Below are positions 27,945 to 38,476 of a stretch of 64,000 nucleotides of DNA, one piece after another (the first letter of the stretch is position 1; every line of letters begins with the position of its first letter). The DNA comes from Bacillus sp. FJAT-45350 (GTDB taxonomy: Bacteria > Bacillota > Bacilli > Bacillales > NISU01), in NCBI RefSeq assembly GCF_002335805.1, contig NZ_NISU01000001.1, positions 2,054,079 to 2,118,078 on the forward strand. The letters are read 5' to 3'. The notes below the pieces were generated by a model. It made no database searches and was not told where the DNA came from. It was given only the letters and a program-made list of their open reading frames with translations. Both the position numbers and the translations under genes were made by a program.

Positions 27945-27988
27945 AAAAGAAAGGCGAGGATGTTAATTAACATCCTCGCCTTTCTTTT
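27945..27988. terminator. Perfect 44-base palindromic bidirectional terminator
   Basis: The whole segment is its own reverse complement, with AAAAGAAAGGCGAGGATG at one end and its complement at the other, so both strands end in a T-rich run. It separates the converging uppP and CobW-family genes. Confidence 0.93.
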
Positions 27989-27992
27989 GCAA

Positions 27993-29012
27993 TTAGTTAT
28001 TGACACTTTCTTCAAACGATTCTCTGAGCTTCTCTACTTCTAGTCCATGACCGATAATGATAATGCAAGGGTCAATTTTTTTATCTTGTTGTATTTTCGA
28101 GAGGTGAAGTTGCCCCGATGCGTATTGAAATTGAAACGGTCTTGGTGTTTCAGTTAGTTGTACAATCCCCTTGGCCCTCACAACAGTGTCTGGTAATTGC
28201 TTTAACCACTTTTCTAGCATTATTCTGTCAATTACTGAAATGCCGTCAAACTTTATTGCTTGAAATAAATGTGGATGGTCGTGTTCATGTTTATGACTGC
28301 ACCCTTCATGTTGCTCATGTTCAGGCCCATCACAACATGAATGTTTGTACTCTTCTTTCAAGTGCATAGAAGTCGTTTTCATTCGCTCTTTTAACAGAAC
28401 ATCTATTCCAGCTTTACCATAGGATGCTTCAACCAATTCTGCACTATTAGATATTTCTGTGATTTTCTTTTTTACCTTTTTTAATTTGTTCTGGTCAACT
28501 AAATCTACTTTATTAAGTATTGTTAGTGTACTATTTGTTACCTGTTGCTTAAGTACTGTACGTATATCCTTTGAGCTTGAGAAAATACTTTGATACTCAA
28601 GGAACCTACTCGCATCAATTAAACTAATTACTGATTTTATTTCTACATCATTGATTAACTGTGGATGTGTCAAAGCCTCAATTACTTCTGCCGGATTTGC
28701 CACACCTGTTCCCTCTATTAATAACACGTCTAATTGATTGTTATCTCTTTTGTACATTTGAATGAATTGATCTAGCTCGTTTGTTAAGTCATCTTGTATT
28801 GTGCAACAAATACAACCATTTAATAGTTCAATCATTGGAGCATCATCTTGAAATAAATCTTTCTCTACATTGACCTCTCCTAGCTCGTTCAACACAACCC
28901 CAGCGTTTAATCCTTTTTGTTTATAATACTTTACAATATCAGTAAGAACCGTTGTTTTTCCACTACCTAAAAAACCAGTGATCAAATAAACAGGAATTTT
29001 ACTAATGCTCAT
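27993..29012 (-). CDS. CobW/ZNG1-family metallochaperone GTPase
   Basis: A G3E-family GTPase of 339 residues. Walker A is GFLGSGKTT at 13-21, the family CxCC metal site is GCICC (Cys67, 69, 70), and NKVDL is the base-recognition motif. A His/Cys-rich insert around residues 215-240 (HSCCDGPEHEQHEGCSHKHE) can bind zinc or another metal. The C-terminal CobW_C domain follows. Members deliver zinc to client enzymes under scarcity, like YciC/ZagA of B. subtilis. Divergent from a permease pair, with a Fur-family box between, it probably belongs to a metal-starvation response. Confidence 0.88.
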   Translation of the reverse strand: MSISKIPVYLITGFLGSGKTTVLTDIVKYYKQKGLNAGVVLNELGEVNVEKDLFQDDAPMIELLNGCICCTIQDDLTNELDQFIQMYKRDNNQLDVLLIEGTGVANPAEVIEALTHPQLINDVEIKSVISLIDASRFLEYQSIFSSSKDIRTVLKQQVTNSTLTILNKVDLVDQNKLKKVKKKITEISNSAELVEASYGKAGIDVLLKERMKTTSMHLKEEYKHSCCDGPEHEQHEGCSHKHEHDHPHLFQAIKFDGISVIDRIMLEKWLKQLPDTVVRAKGIVQLTETPRPFQFQYASGQLHLSKIQQDKKIDPCIIIIGHGLEVEKLRESFEESVNN

Positions 29013-29092
29013 TTAACTTCCCCCAACGTGATAGTTTATCTTAAACTACTTTTAAATTACTTACATCTTATCAGAAATACAACAAAGAACAC

Positions 29093-29113
29093 AAATGAGA
29101 ATCATTCTGATTT
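29093..29113. promoter_or_regulatory. Fur-family operator between divergent metal genes
   Basis: AAATGAGAATCATTCTGATTT is a near-perfect palindrome. Its 15-base core matches the Fur box (TGATAAT-n-ATTATCA) at about 12 positions and the Zur box at about nine. It sits 81 bases above the CobW gene and 91 bases above the permease gene and could repress both. Confidence 0.7.
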
Positions 29114-29203
29114 AACTTTTAATATCTATGTTTCATCTATAAAAATATGTGTTAAAATACTAGGTAGCTCAATAACTTTTATGAAAGAGGTAAACATAGC
29201 GAT

Positions 29204-30235
29204 ATGAGATTAAAAGAAATGCTTACATCTATAGCGAAAGATTTTACCGGCGTACTGTTGCTCGCATTCTTTCTCATTCTATTCTTCAATATAGAAACTT
29301 TTAAAAATGGGACTAGCTTTATCGACAATATCCCTAATTCTTGGTTTACTGTAAATACAATCTTTCTAAGTATTATTATTGAAGCCTTCCCATTTATATT
29401 ACTTGGAGTGTTCGTATCCGCTTTAATTCAAATTTATGTTTCAGAAGATACAATTAGGAGATATCTTCCTAAAAATGCGTATGCTGCCCTTGTTCCAGCT
29501 GCTATTCTTGGAGCAATCTTTCCGATTTGTGAATGTGCGATTGTTCCAATCGTAAGGCGACTGATAAAAAAAGGGATGCCATTACACGTAGGTGTTGTAT
29601 TTTTAGTGGCTGCTCCAATATTAAACCCAGTTGTAGCAGCATCAACATTCTATGCCTTTAGAACAGACTTAACGGTGCTTTATTCAAGAATGGGACTAGC
29701 TTTCATTTTAGCAATAATTATAGGTGGAATACTTTATTTAATTTTCAAAAATAGTGACCAGCTAAAATGGACAACTGAGGAACTTAAGGGATATCAACCA
29801 GTACAAATTGTTACACCAACAAAAAAGATGAATCGTTTAAAGCAAACTGCTTATCATGCTGTTGATGAATTTTTCTTTATGGGGAAATTCTTAATTGCTG
29901 GTGCGTTAATTGCTGCCATGTTTCAAACATTCCTTGACCGTCAAATTTTATTAGCTATCGGTTCAAATGAATGGACATCTACTGCTGTCATGATGGCTTT
30001 TGCTTTTATTTTATCATTATGCTCCGAAGCCGATGCCTTTGTAGCCTCTTCATTCGGAAGTACTTTTACAACAGGCTCATTAATTGCATTTCTAGTATAC
30101 GGTCCAATGATAGACTTAAAGAATACTATTATGTTACTAGCTCTATTTAAGGTCCGTTTTGTTTTAATCTTTATCGGAGTTGTTACTGTTACTGTGTATA
30201 TCGCAGTCATGCTGTTGCAATTCTTCATTCTGTAA
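29204..30235 (+). CDS. UPF0718-family permease (YcgR-like)
   Basis: An integral membrane protein of 343 residues with about eight hydrophobic segments. The family signature is GAIFPICECAIVPIVRRLIKKGMP (key residues CEC and a following P), then AAPILNPVVAASTFYAF and a second half with FILSLCSEADAFVASSF. Members of UPF0718 are linked by context to metal or small-ion export, but the substrate is not known. The gene is followed by its usual partner, a TIGR03943 protein, 17 bases downstream, and stands opposite the CobW GTPase. Confidence 0.82.
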   Translation: MRLKEMLTSIAKDFTGVLLLAFFLILFFNIETFKNGTSFIDNIPNSWFTVNTIFLSIIIEAFPFILLGVFVSALIQIYVSEDTIRRYLPKNAYAALVPAAILGAIFPICECAIVPIVRRLIKKGMPLHVGVVFLVAAPILNPVVAASTFYAFRTDLTVLYSRMGLAFILAIIIGGILYLIFKNSDQLKWTTEELKGYQPVQIVTPTKKMNRLKQTAYHAVDEFFFMGKFLIAGALIAAMFQTFLDRQILLAIGSNEWTSTAVMMAFAFILSLCSEADAFVASSFGSTFTTGSLIAFLVYGPMIDLKNTIMLLALFKVRFVLIFIGVVTVTVYIAVMLLQFFIL

Positions 30236-30252
30236 AGAGGTGAGTTATCTTT

Positions 30253-31200
30253 ATGAATAATAATAATCAAGATTTAGGCTTTCATGCTTATATTCGTGGC
30301 ATCATTTTAATTGGTTTTGCCTTATTATTAGTAGCTTTCATCGTAACAGGGAATATTCGATTTTATATCGCCCCTAAAATGATGCCCTTTATCTACTTTG
30401 CTACCGGTACTTTTATCGTACTAGGTGTCATCCAAATTATTCGTAGTACGAAGAAAGGTCAAGAGGAAGAAATGGATTGTGATTGTGGTGCAGACCATTC
30501 GATGGGGGGCTCACGTATTACTAAGTTAATCATCTACTCTATTTTTGTTATACCTATTGTTATGGGCTTTGTCTTACCTGATAGAGTGCTAGATAGCTCA
30601 GTCGCTGCCAATCGAGGTATTCAATATGGTGGAGGACTATTGACTAAACCAGTAGCTCCTGCTAGTGGTGAAGGGTCTACATCTAGAGCTGAGGCATTTT
30701 TAGAAGATCCTGATGCGTATTTTGATGGACTTGAGGGTGATGATGTAGAAAATCATTTTTCTGTGGAAGATTTCTATACAGAAGAGGGATTCAACACGTA
30801 CTATAAAGAGTTGGCAGAAGAACTAAGTAACGTTGACCGATTAATAATAGATGACGAAAACTATTTAGACATTATGACAATGCTAGACATCCACCTTGAA
30901 GAATTCATTGGAAGAGAAATTGAAATGTTAGGATTTGTTTACAGGGAACCGGAATTTGAAGATAATCAGCTAGTTGTCGCTCGCTTTGCTATGACTTGTT
31001 GTGTAGCTGATGCATCAGTTTACGGGACAATGATCGAAACAGAAGATGCCAATATGTTTGAAAATGATACGTGGATTCGCGTTTCAGGAACATTAGACCA
31101 AACTGAATACAATGAATTTGCTATCCCTCTCATTCATTTACGCGAGTTTGAAATGATTGATGAACCAGAGCAACCTTATGTATTTCCTAGTTTTAGATAA
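30253..31200 (+). CDS. TIGR03943-family permease partner (YcgQ-like)
   Basis: A 315-residue protein with two N-terminal membrane segments (about 15-35 and 45-65), a DCDCGADHS loop that could bind metal, one more hydrophobic segment (about 92-112) and an extracytoplasmic C-terminal domain. That domain carries FAMTCCVADASVYG, another Cys pair, and an OB-like region for which TIGR03943 is known. It always travels with a UPF0718 permease. A GAGGTGAG site lies before the ATG. The role is inferred to be transport together with its neighbour. Confidence 0.8.
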   Translation: MNNNNQDLGFHAYIRGIILIGFALLLVAFIVTGNIRFYIAPKMMPFIYFATGTFIVLGVIQIIRSTKKGQEEEMDCDCGADHSMGGSRITKLIIYSIFVIPIVMGFVLPDRVLDSSVAANRGIQYGGGLLTKPVAPASGEGSTSRAEAFLEDPDAYFDGLEGDDVENHFSVEDFYTEEGFNTYYKELAEELSNVDRLIIDDENYLDIMTMLDIHLEEFIGREIEMLGFVYREPEFEDNQLVVARFAMTCCVADASVYGTMIETEDANMFENDTWIRVSGTLDQTEYNEFAIPLIHLREFEMIDEPEQPYVFPSFR

Positions 31201-31221
31201 AATCAACTACTGACCAACGTC

Positions 31222-31256
31222 GAGAGCACTGTGAAAAAGTTTTTCACAGTGCTCTC
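31222..31256. terminator. Hairpin after the permease pair
   Basis: A near-perfect 17-base inverted repeat (GAGAGCACTGTGAAAAA and its complement). The A and T tracts lie within the stem, and no long T-run follows outside it. Confidence 0.65.
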
Positions 31257-31300
31257 AGTATGTGGAGAACTGATTACCTATTTTAAAATGTTTCCGCAAC

Positions 31301-31338
31301 AAAAAACATGGTGACTCGTCAAAAGAGCACCATGTTTT
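31301..31338 (-). terminator. Terminator after trpB
   Basis: AACATGGTG pairs with CACCATGTT and a T6 run follows on the minus strand, ten bases below the trpB stop. Confidence 0.85.
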
Positions 31339-31347
31339 AGAATAATA

Positions 31348-32535
31348 CTATTCTTGTTTTTCTAGTAATAACTTTGCTTCATTAACATCCTTGTCTCCAC
31401 GACCAGAAATATTGACGATAATAATGTCGTCTTCTTTCATTTGTGGAGCTACTTTGGTTGCATAAGCCACAGCATGAGCACTTTCTAATGCGGGAATAAT
31501 ACCTTCTGTACGAGCTAATTGTTGAAAGGCATCAAGTACTTCTGCCTTTGAAACTGTATAATATTCCGCACGACCCGATACTTTCAAATGACTATGCTCT
31601 GGACCAATACCTGGGTAATCTAATCCAGCAGAAATTGAATGGGTTGGTAATGGATTCCCTTCTTCATCCTGCAGACAAAGACATTTAAAACCATGGATGA
31701 CTCCAGGTGTCCCCTTTGTTAAACTTGCAGCTTCCTCAGGTTCAATACCAACTAACCGAACTTCGTTTTCAGAAATGTATTCAGAAAACGAACCTATCGC
31801 ATTACTTCCTCCACCACAACATGCTACAACCATCGTTGGTAATCTACCTTCTTTTTCAAGAATCTGTCTCTTAGATTCCTTACTTATAATCGATTGAAAA
31901 TGATGAACCATCGTAGGGAATGGATGTGGTCCTACAGCTGACCCTAAGAGATAAAATGTATTTTCATAGTTTTCTATTAGATCATATAACGCTGCATCTA
32001 CCGCATCCTTAAGTCGACCTTGCCCTTTATGAACGGGGATCACTGTAGCACCTAATAGCTCCATACGGAATACATTTAACTCCTGGCGACGAGTATCTTC
32101 TGCCCCCATATAAATGATACATTCCATACCTAGCATAGCACAGGCTGTTGCTGTTGCTACACCATGTTGGCCGGCACCCGTTTCAGCGATAATACGGTGT
32201 GCACCCATCTTTTTTGCTAGAAGGATTTGCCCAATTACATTATTAATCTTATGAGCCCCTGTATGATTTAAATCTTCACGTTTTAGATAAATTTTAGCTC
32301 CACCAAGGTTTTTCGTTAATCTCTCAGCAAATGTTAGTGGATTTTCACGACCTACATATTCCTTCATGTAATAGTCGTATTCTTTGATGAATTCTGGGTC
32401 ATCTTTGTATTTTAAGAATGCCTCATCTAATTGTTCAAGCACTTCCTTTAGCTGAGGAGGAATAAAACTACCTCCAAATTCACCAAAATATCCTTTTTCT
32501 TCTGCCTCTACTCTGCTTAGCTCAACTTTACTCAT
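31348..32535 (-). CDS. trpB: Tryptophan synthase beta chain (standalone)
   Basis: TrpB joins indole and L-serine to tryptophan with PLP. The 395-residue sequence is of the classical TrpB1 type: [11 protein letters not shown] near the start, the PLP lysine in HTGAHKINN (Lys96), [13 protein letters not shown], and the phosphate loop [10 protein letters not shown]. No trpA or other trp gene is nearby, and it follows cimA by 76 bases without a terminator, so the two are probably cotranscribed. It may be a second copy that uses serine and indole or a related substrate without TrpA. No TRAP-type GAG/UAG repeats were seen upstream. Confidence 0.93.
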   Translation of the reverse strand: MSKVELSRVEAEEKGYFGEFGGSFIPPQLKEVLEQLDEAFLKYKDDPEFIKEYDYYMKEYVGRENPLTFAERLTKNLGGAKIYLKREDLNHTGAHKINNVIGQILLAKKMGAHRIIAETGAGQHGVATATACAMLGMECIIYMGAEDTRRQELNVFRMELLGATVIPVHKGQGRLKDAVDAALYDLIENYENTFYLLGSAVGPHPFPTMVHHFQSIISKESKRQILEKEGRLPTMVVACCGGGSNAIGSFSEYISENEVRLVGIEPEEAASLTKGTPGVIHGFKCLCLQDEEGNPLPTHSISAGLDYPGIGPEHSHLKVSGRAEYYTVSKAEVLDAFQQLARTEGIIPALESAHAVAYATKVAPQMKEDDIIIVNISGRGDKDVNEAKLLLEKQE

Positions 32536-32611
32536 CTAAAAACTCTCCTTTTGTCAATATATTTAGATAATTTCAATTTTACCAGTTTTACTTTTTTCGA
32601 TCAACAACAAA

Positions 32612-34234
32612 TTAATGATTGCTTACACCTAATTCAGCCTTAGGTTTCTGCTGAATCACAACATCAATCTCATCCTCATGTTTCATTAAGTAGTAACGGA
32701 CACTATCAATCAGTGCATACCAACTTGCTTCAATTATGTTGCCAGATACACCAATCGTACTCCACTTTTCTTTCCCATCTGATGACTCCACTAATACTCG
32801 TACCTTCGAAGCAGTTGCGTCAGCTTCATCAAGGACACGCACCTTATAATCTGATAGATACATTTTTTCAATAACTGGGAAAAACTCGATTAAAGCTTTA
32901 CGTAAAGCATGATCTAGTGCATTAACAGGACCATTTCCTTCTGCTGCTGTTAGGACCATCTGATCGTTAACACAGATTTTCACAACTGCTTCCGTAGTAA
33001 AAGACTCAGAACGATTTTTTTCAATTAGGATTTTAAAATGATCTAACTTGAAATAATCTTTCTGTTCACCCAACCCTCTTTTTACTAACAATTCAAAGGA
33101 TGCTTCAGCAGCTTCATATTGGTAGCCATGATGCTCCATCTCTTTGATTTTTTCTATAATTTTCTTAGATACAGGATTGGACTTATCTACATCTAAATTC
33201 CATTCTTTTGCTTTAAATAATAAATTACTTTGACCTGATAACTCTGATACAAGTACACGGCGTTGATTACCAATTAATTCTGGTGCAATGTGTTCATATG
33301 TTTCAGGAGACTTAAGCACAGCACTTACATGCATGCCTCCTTTATGAGCAAATGCACTTTTTCCAACAAATGGTTGATTACTAGGAGCTACTTGGTTCGC
33401 AATTTCATGCACATATTTAGAAATTGATGTTAAATTGCGAATACTCTCTTCTGATATACAGGAGTAATTCATTTTTAATTGAAGATTAGGAATAACCGAA
33501 ATTAAATTTACATTTCCACAGCGTTCTCCGTATCCATTAATTGTTCCTTGAACATGACAAGCACCAGATTGAACTGCAGCTAATGTATTAGCAACTGCTA
33601 CCTCTCCATCATTATGACAGTGTATACCAACTTGAATTGATACGTTTGCAACGACATCCTTCACAATTTCAGCAACTTCATGTGGTAATGAGCCTCCATT
33701 TGTATCACATAAAGCTACACAAACAGCACCTGCTTCTTCGGCCTTTTTAATTGTTTGCAACGCATAGTCACGATTACTCTTATACCCATCAAAGAAATGC
33801 TCTGCATCAAAGATTACTTCAAGCCCCTGTCCCTTCAAATACTTAACAGAATCAAAAATCATGCGCAAGTTTTCTTCTAATGTTGTCTGTAGTGCATCAG
33901 TTACTTGAAAATCCCATGTCTTACCAAAGATAGCAACTGCCTTTACTCCACTTTCTAGTATTCTCTGTAGGTTTTGATCATCCTCAGGTTTGATCCCAAT
34001 TCGACAGGTGCTACCAAATGCAGTAATTTTTGCATTTTTTAGTTGTAGATCTTTTGCTAATGCAAAGAAATTCATATCCTTTGGGTTACTTCCAGGCCAA
34101 CCACCTTCTATATAATGAACACCAAGCTCATCTAACTTCTTGGCAATCTTTAGCTTATCACCAACTGATAAACTAACCCCTTCACCTTGTGTTCCATCTC
34201 GCAAAGTAGTATCGTACAATAACACTTGCTTCAT
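32612..34234 (-). CDS. cimA: Citramalate synthase
   Basis: CimA condenses pyruvate and acetyl-CoA to (R)-citramalate, giving a threonine-independent route to 2-oxobutanoate and isoleucine. The TIM barrel carries [13 protein letters not shown] at the N-terminus, [15 protein letters not shown] with the metal-binding His pair, and [12 protein letters not shown] linker follows, then a C-terminal LeuA-type allosteric domain from about residue 410. The TIGR00977 type is supported by length (541 residues). The TTG at 34258 precedes the ribosome binding site, and the ATG at 34234 has GGGAGG ten bases upstream. Confidence 0.93.
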   Translation of the reverse strand: MKQVLLYDTTLRDGTQGEGVSLSVGDKLKIAKKLDELGVHYIEGGWPGSNPKDMNFFALAKDLQLKNAKITAFGSTCRIGIKPEDDQNLQRILESGVKAVAIFGKTWDFQVTDALQTTLEENLRMIFDSVKYLKGQGLEVIFDAEHFFDGYKSNRDYALQTIKKAEEAGAVCVALCDTNGGSLPHEVAEIVKDVVANVSIQVGIHCHNDGEVAVANTLAAVQSGACHVQGTINGYGERCGNVNLISVIPNLQLKMNYSCISEESIRNLTSISKYVHEIANQVAPSNQPFVGKSAFAHKGGMHVSAVLKSPETYEHIAPELIGNQRRVLVSELSGQSNLLFKAKEWNLDVDKSNPVSKKIIEKIKEMEHHGYQYEAAEASFELLVKRGLGEQKDYFKLDHFKILIEKNRSESFTTEAVVKICVNDQMVLTAAEGNGPVNALDHALRKALIEFFPVIEKMYLSDYKVRVLDEADATASKVRVLVESSDGKEKWSTIGVSGNIIEASWYALIDSVRYYLMKHEDEIDVVIQQKPKAELGVSNH

Positions 34235-34590
34235 ACGAATAAATCCTCCCACTCTCAATTAAACTGCTATTTTTTTATCTATCATAAAAGAAATGATTTA
34301 CTATAATATTGCATTAAAGTATAGCATAGCTTTTTTCAAATGACTATGTCATTGTTAGAAAATTTAGATAAAGTAAACGAAAATTAAAAAATCATTATAT
34401 GCAATAGTGCCATCTTTATTAATTCAAATTTTCTTAAGAGACGTGACAATGAACAGTTATACCTTATGAATTTAACTTTATTTTATAGTTTTGCTCAACT
34501 TTTAATAGAATTAATTAAGTACACAACAAAAAAACTGAGCACAGGAAGCCTGCACCCAGTTACTTATGTTCTATGAGCATGAATTCACCT
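34235..34590. other. Region between thiolase and cimA
   Basis: It holds the thiolase terminator and the promoter area of cimA. On the minus strand a TATACT hexamer near 34314 could be a -10. A CodY-like site (AATTTTC followed by TAACAAT, three mismatches to consensus) lies at 34350-34364. No T-box leader is visible. Confidence 0.35.
34527..34560 (-). terminator. Terminator after the thiolase gene
   Basis: ACTG-n-GTGCAGG pairs with CCTGTGC-n-CAGT around a 3-base loop and is followed by seven T on the minus strand. Confidence 0.9.
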
Positions 34591-35778
34591 TTATACCTTT
34601 TCAACTATTGTTGCTACCCCTTGGCCACCGCCAATACATAATGTCGCTAGCCCATACTGATCATCTCTTCGTTGCATTTCATGAAGGAGAGTTACAAAAA
34701 TCCTTGTCCCACTTGCACCTATTGGGTGACCTAGCGCAATAGCGCCCCCATTAACATTTACTCTTTCTTTCGCAAACTCTAGCTCTTTTCCAACTGCTAA
34801 TGATTGCGCTGCAAAAGCTTCGTTTGCTTCGATTAAACCAATATCAGAGAGTGTTAGATTTGCTTTTTCAAGAGCTTTTTTCGTTGCTGGAACTGGTCCA
34901 ATACCCATAATCTTCGGATCAACACCTGAACTTGCATTTGCACGAATGATAGCAAGTGGCTTTACTCCAAGCTCATCTGCTTTTTTTCTGCTCATAACAA
35001 CAACTGCTGCTGCTCCATCATTAATTCCTGAAGCATTTCCTGCTGTCACGGTACCATCTTTTTTGAATGCAGGTCGAAGTTTTCCAAGGTTCTCAGCCGT
35101 TGTTCCCGCCTTGACATATTCATCCGTATCAAAAATAACTGGATTTCCTTTACGTTGAGGAATTTCAACAGGAACAATTTCCTCTTTGAACTTCCCAGCC
35201 TCAATAGCTGCAGTAGCCTTCTCCTGACTCCAAGCAGAGAACTCATCTTGTTCTTCTCTTGATAAACCATATTTATCACATAAGTTCTCAGCCGTTGTAC
35301 CCATGTGAAAATCATTAAAAGCACACCATAACCCATCATGAACCATGCTATCAATTATTTTTTGGTCACCCATACGATAACCATCTCTCGCACCAGGAGC
35401 TAAATATGGAGCCTGACTCATATTTTCCATTCCACCCGCTACAACAACTTCAGAATCTCCTGAAAGTATCGCTTGAGTTGCTAGGTGTATTGATTTAAGG
35501 CCCGAACCACAAACCTTGTTTATTGTCATCGCAGGAATAGCTTCAGCAAGTCCTGCTTCAATAGCAGCTTGTCTAGCTGGATTTTGACCAAGTCCCGCTT
35601 GAAGAACATTTCCCATGATAACTTCATCTACTTCGTTAAAATCAATCCCCCCACGCTTTAATGCTTCAGAGATTACAATTGCCCCTAATTTCGTTGCTTT
35701 CATACCTTTTAAACTTCCACCAAAATTCCCAATCGGCGTTCTGACAGCGCTTACAATCACAACTTCATTTTGAGTCAT
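34591..35778 (-). CDS. Acetyl-CoA C-acetyltransferase (thiolase)
   Basis: A biosynthetic-type thiolase of 395 residues that condenses two acetyl-CoA to acetoacetyl-CoA or runs in reverse. The acyl-carrying Cys90 is in [33 protein letters not shown] with the active-site His, and LCIGGGQG with the second Cys complete the site. Closest named relatives are AtoB, MmgA and ThlA types. It is monocistronic with its own terminator. A TetR/FadR-like inverted repeat lies upstream, which suggests fatty-acid-responsive control. Confidence 0.92.
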   Translation of the reverse strand: MTQNEVVIVSAVRTPIGNFGGSLKGMKATKLGAIVISEALKRGGIDFNEVDEVIMGNVLQAGLGQNPARQAAIEAGLAEAIPAMTINKVCGSGLKSIHLATQAILSGDSEVVVAGGMENMSQAPYLAPGARDGYRMGDQKIIDSMVHDGLWCAFNDFHMGTTAENLCDKYGLSREEQDEFSAWSQEKATAAIEAGKFKEEIVPVEIPQRKGNPVIFDTDEYVKAGTTAENLGKLRPAFKKDGTVTAGNASGINDGAAAVVVMSRKKADELGVKPLAIIRANASSGVDPKIMGIGPVPATKKALEKANLTLSDIGLIEANEAFAAQSLAVGKELEFAKERVNVNGGAIALGHPIGASGTRIFVTLLHEMQRRDDQYGLATLCIGGGQGVATIVEKV

Positions 35779-36029
35779 TTTCTTATCTCCTTTTCTTCTA
35801 TTCTATTAATGAAATATTCGTTCATTTATGAGCAATTGCTCAGTACTCTTATGGAAATTATACATGTTTCTACTATATATGTATAGAAAAAGTTACATAT
35901 AATTTAAAATATTAACAGGAACATCCTTAACACTGTTTACGTAGTTGATTAAAAAGATCGCTTCTTAAATCACTGCTAATTATACTGAAAATTCACAAAT
36001 ATGCTTCTCTTTTTACAAAAACTTACTGA

Positions 36030-36073
36030 AAATACGAACGAAATAGATTTCGAATAAAAAAAAGTTCGTAAAT
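36030..36073 (+). promoter_or_regulatory. Tandem inverted PurR boxes upstream of xpt
   Basis: 36030-36042 and, inverted, 36061-36073 each match the PurBox pattern AWWW-n-CGAAC-WWT, apart from an A at the fifth base of each and a G at one W position of the first box. The 18-base gap is near the 16-17 bases of B. subtilis PurR sites. They end 14 bases before the -35 of the xpt promoter. Confidence 0.65.
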
Positions 36074-36086
36074 TAATGTTTTTCTC

Positions 36087-36115
36087 TTACATTTTCTAAA
36101 TTACAATGCTATAAT
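36087..36115 (+). promoter_or_regulatory. Sigma A promoter of xpt
   Basis: TTACAT (36087-36092) and TATAAT (36110-36115) are separated by 17 bases. Transcription would begin just before the riboswitch aptamer. Confidence 0.75.
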
Positions 36116-36133
36116 CACTTCATTACAACATGA

Positions 36134-36204
36134 ACTCGTATAATCGTGGGAATATGGCCCACAAGTTTCTACCGAATCACCAGTAAATGATTCGACTACG
36201 AGTG
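36134..36204 (+). promoter_or_regulatory. Guanine-type purine riboswitch
   Basis: The three-way junction is intact. P1 strands are ACTCGTA and TACGAGT, loop 2 reads ATATGG, the core has AAGTTTCTACC, and P3 is closed around the loop CAGTAAATG. The ligand-pairing position in GACTACGAG is C, which selects guanine or hypoxanthine over adenine. It precedes xpt, as in B. subtilis. Confidence 0.95.
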
Positions 36205-36237
36205 AAGCTATGATAATGAGATTATTTCTGTACTTTT

Positions 36238-36917
<680 letters not shown>

Positions 36918-36955
36918 CAAATATTTAGTATATAAACAGAAAAGAGGAAAAGTAG

Positions 36956-38476
36956 ATGTCAACAAAAGTTGTAAATTATCCATGGTATAAAAAAGAGGAT
37001 ACAGATGCTTTCTTTGCATTATTTCAAAACAATTTAGCAAACTTTGTAATAATTGCTGTGACAATGCTAGGTATGGGCTTCCCTGCAAGTATCGTATTTG
37101 GAAAAGTTATTCCTGGTGCTGCTGTTGCCGTTATTATTGGAAATCTATATTATGCGTATTCCGCAAATCGTCTTGCTCAAAAAGAAGGTCGAACGGATGT
37201 AACAGCTCTTTCATATGGAATTAGTACCCCTGTTATGTTTGTGTTTTTGTTTGGTGTACTATTACCAGCCAATGCGATTACTGGCGACCCTGAATTAGCT
37301 TGGAAAATCGCTGTGGCTGCTGCTTTTATTAGTGGTTTAATTGAAGTACTCATTAGCTTTACAGGTAACTGGGTTCGTAAGCACATTCCTCGTCCTGCTA
37401 TGCTTGGTGCTTTAGCTGGGGTTGCCTTAACATTTATCGCTGGTGAAATGCTGTTCATGACATTTGAACTTCCTGTTGTGGGACTAGTTGTTTTAGCAAT
37501 TATTTTAGTGGGTATTATTGGAAAAATTGCAATGCCGTTTAATATTCCTTCTTCTTTATTTGCTATCATTATCGGTACAGTACTTGCTTTTGTATTAGGC
37601 TATTCGAATACAAGCCAAATTTCAGAAGGACTAGCTCACCTTGGTTTTTATCCTATCTTACCAACGCTTGCTCCATTTGAGGGAATTGGACTTTTATTTA
37701 CAACTGCAATTGCATTACTAGCAGTTATTCTTCCTATTACTCTATATAATGCGATTGAAACTATGAACAATGTTGATGCAATGGCAGCTGCTGGTGACTC
37801 TTACGATGTTCGCGAATGTCAAGCAGTAGACGGTGCAGGTACAATGGTTGGAGCTTTATTTGGTGGTCTTTTCCCTACAACTGTATATATCGCAACAGTT
37901 GGCTCAAAATGGATGGGAGCAGGTCGTGGATATAGTATCTTAAATGCGATTGTCTTTGCTTTTGCAGCAATGTTTGGTTTAATAGCAGCTATGTCAGCCA
38001 TCATTCCAGTTGCAGCAATTGCTCCTATTCTAGTATTTGTAGGTGTGTCTATGGTTTCTACAGCATTCCAAGCAAACGCTGTGAAATACTTCCCGGCTGT
38101 TGCGATTGCAATGCTACCATACTTTGCAAATTATGTAATGACTAGATTTAATAATAATGCAGGTGAAGTTGTTGCTGGAATCTCTGAAGGTACCGTCCCT
38201 TTAGGCCAAGGAGCTATGTTTACTGCAATTATCCTTGGGGCTATTACAGTGTTTATTATTGATAGAGAGTATCATAAGGCTGTTATCTTCTCTCTTATCG
38301 GTGCGGCATTCTCCTTCTTCGGCTTCATGCATGCACCTTCACTAGGAATTAATATGGCGTTTGACTTTATGATTGGATATATTATTGTTGCTTTATTCTT
38401 TGTCTACTGTGCATTCACAGTTGGTAAAGAAAATACGAAGGATGGATTGCCTGATACCACTTCTAAAGCAGCATAA
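36956..38476 (+). CDS. NCS2-family purine/solute permease
   Basis: A 506-residue membrane protein with about 12 to 14 helices. It belongs to the nucleobase-cation symporter-2 superfamily, judging from the paired short helices and from ITLYNAIETMNNVDAMAAAGDSYDVRECQAVDGAGT, the region that in relatives holds the substrate-binding Glu. It does not have the opening of B. subtilis PbuX or PbuG, so it is a different branch. Operon position behind xpt and a guanine riboswitch supports transport of xanthine or a related purine. A GAGGAAAAG site precedes the ATG. Confidence 0.85.
   Translation: MSTKVVNYPWYKKEDTDAFFALFQNNLANFVIIAVTMLGMGFPASIVFGKVIPGAAVAVIIGNLYYAYSANRLAQKEGRTDVTALSYGISTPVMFVFLFGVLLPANAITGDPELAWKIAVAAAFISGLIEVLISFTGNWVRKHIPRPAMLGALAGVALTFIAGEMLFMTFELPVVGLVVLAIILVGIIGKIAMPFNIPSSLFAIIIGTVLAFVLGYSNTSQISEGLAHLGFYPILPTLAPFEGIGLLFTTAIALLAVILPITLYNAIETMNNVDAMAAAGDSYDVRECQAVDGAGTMVGALFGGLFPTTVYIATVGSKWMGAGRGYSILNAIVFAFAAMFGLIAAMSAIIPVAAIAPILVFVGVSMVSTAFQANAVKYFPAVAIAMLPYFANYVMTRFNNNAGEVVAGISEGTVPLGQGAMFTAIILGAITVFIIDREYHKAVIFSLIGAAFSFFGFMHAPSLGINMAFDFMIGYIIVALFFVYCAFTVGKENTKDGLPDTTSKAA

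Noticed and set aside
28118-28369. Plus-strand frame opposite the His-rich part of the CobW gene
   Set aside because: It is a shadow of the His codons in a clear GTPase gene, without a ribosome binding site.
32536-32611. TRAP-binding site or trp attenuator before trpB
   Set aside because: No series of GAG/TAG triplets and no terminator in the short cimA-trpB gap.
34259-34526. T-box leader for cimA
   Set aside because: No T-box core (AGGGTGG..ACCGCG-like) or specifier loop can be seen.
37177-37569. Minus-strand frame inside the purine permease gene
   Set aside because: It mirrors a hydrophobic membrane protein and shows no independent ribosome binding site or family motif.
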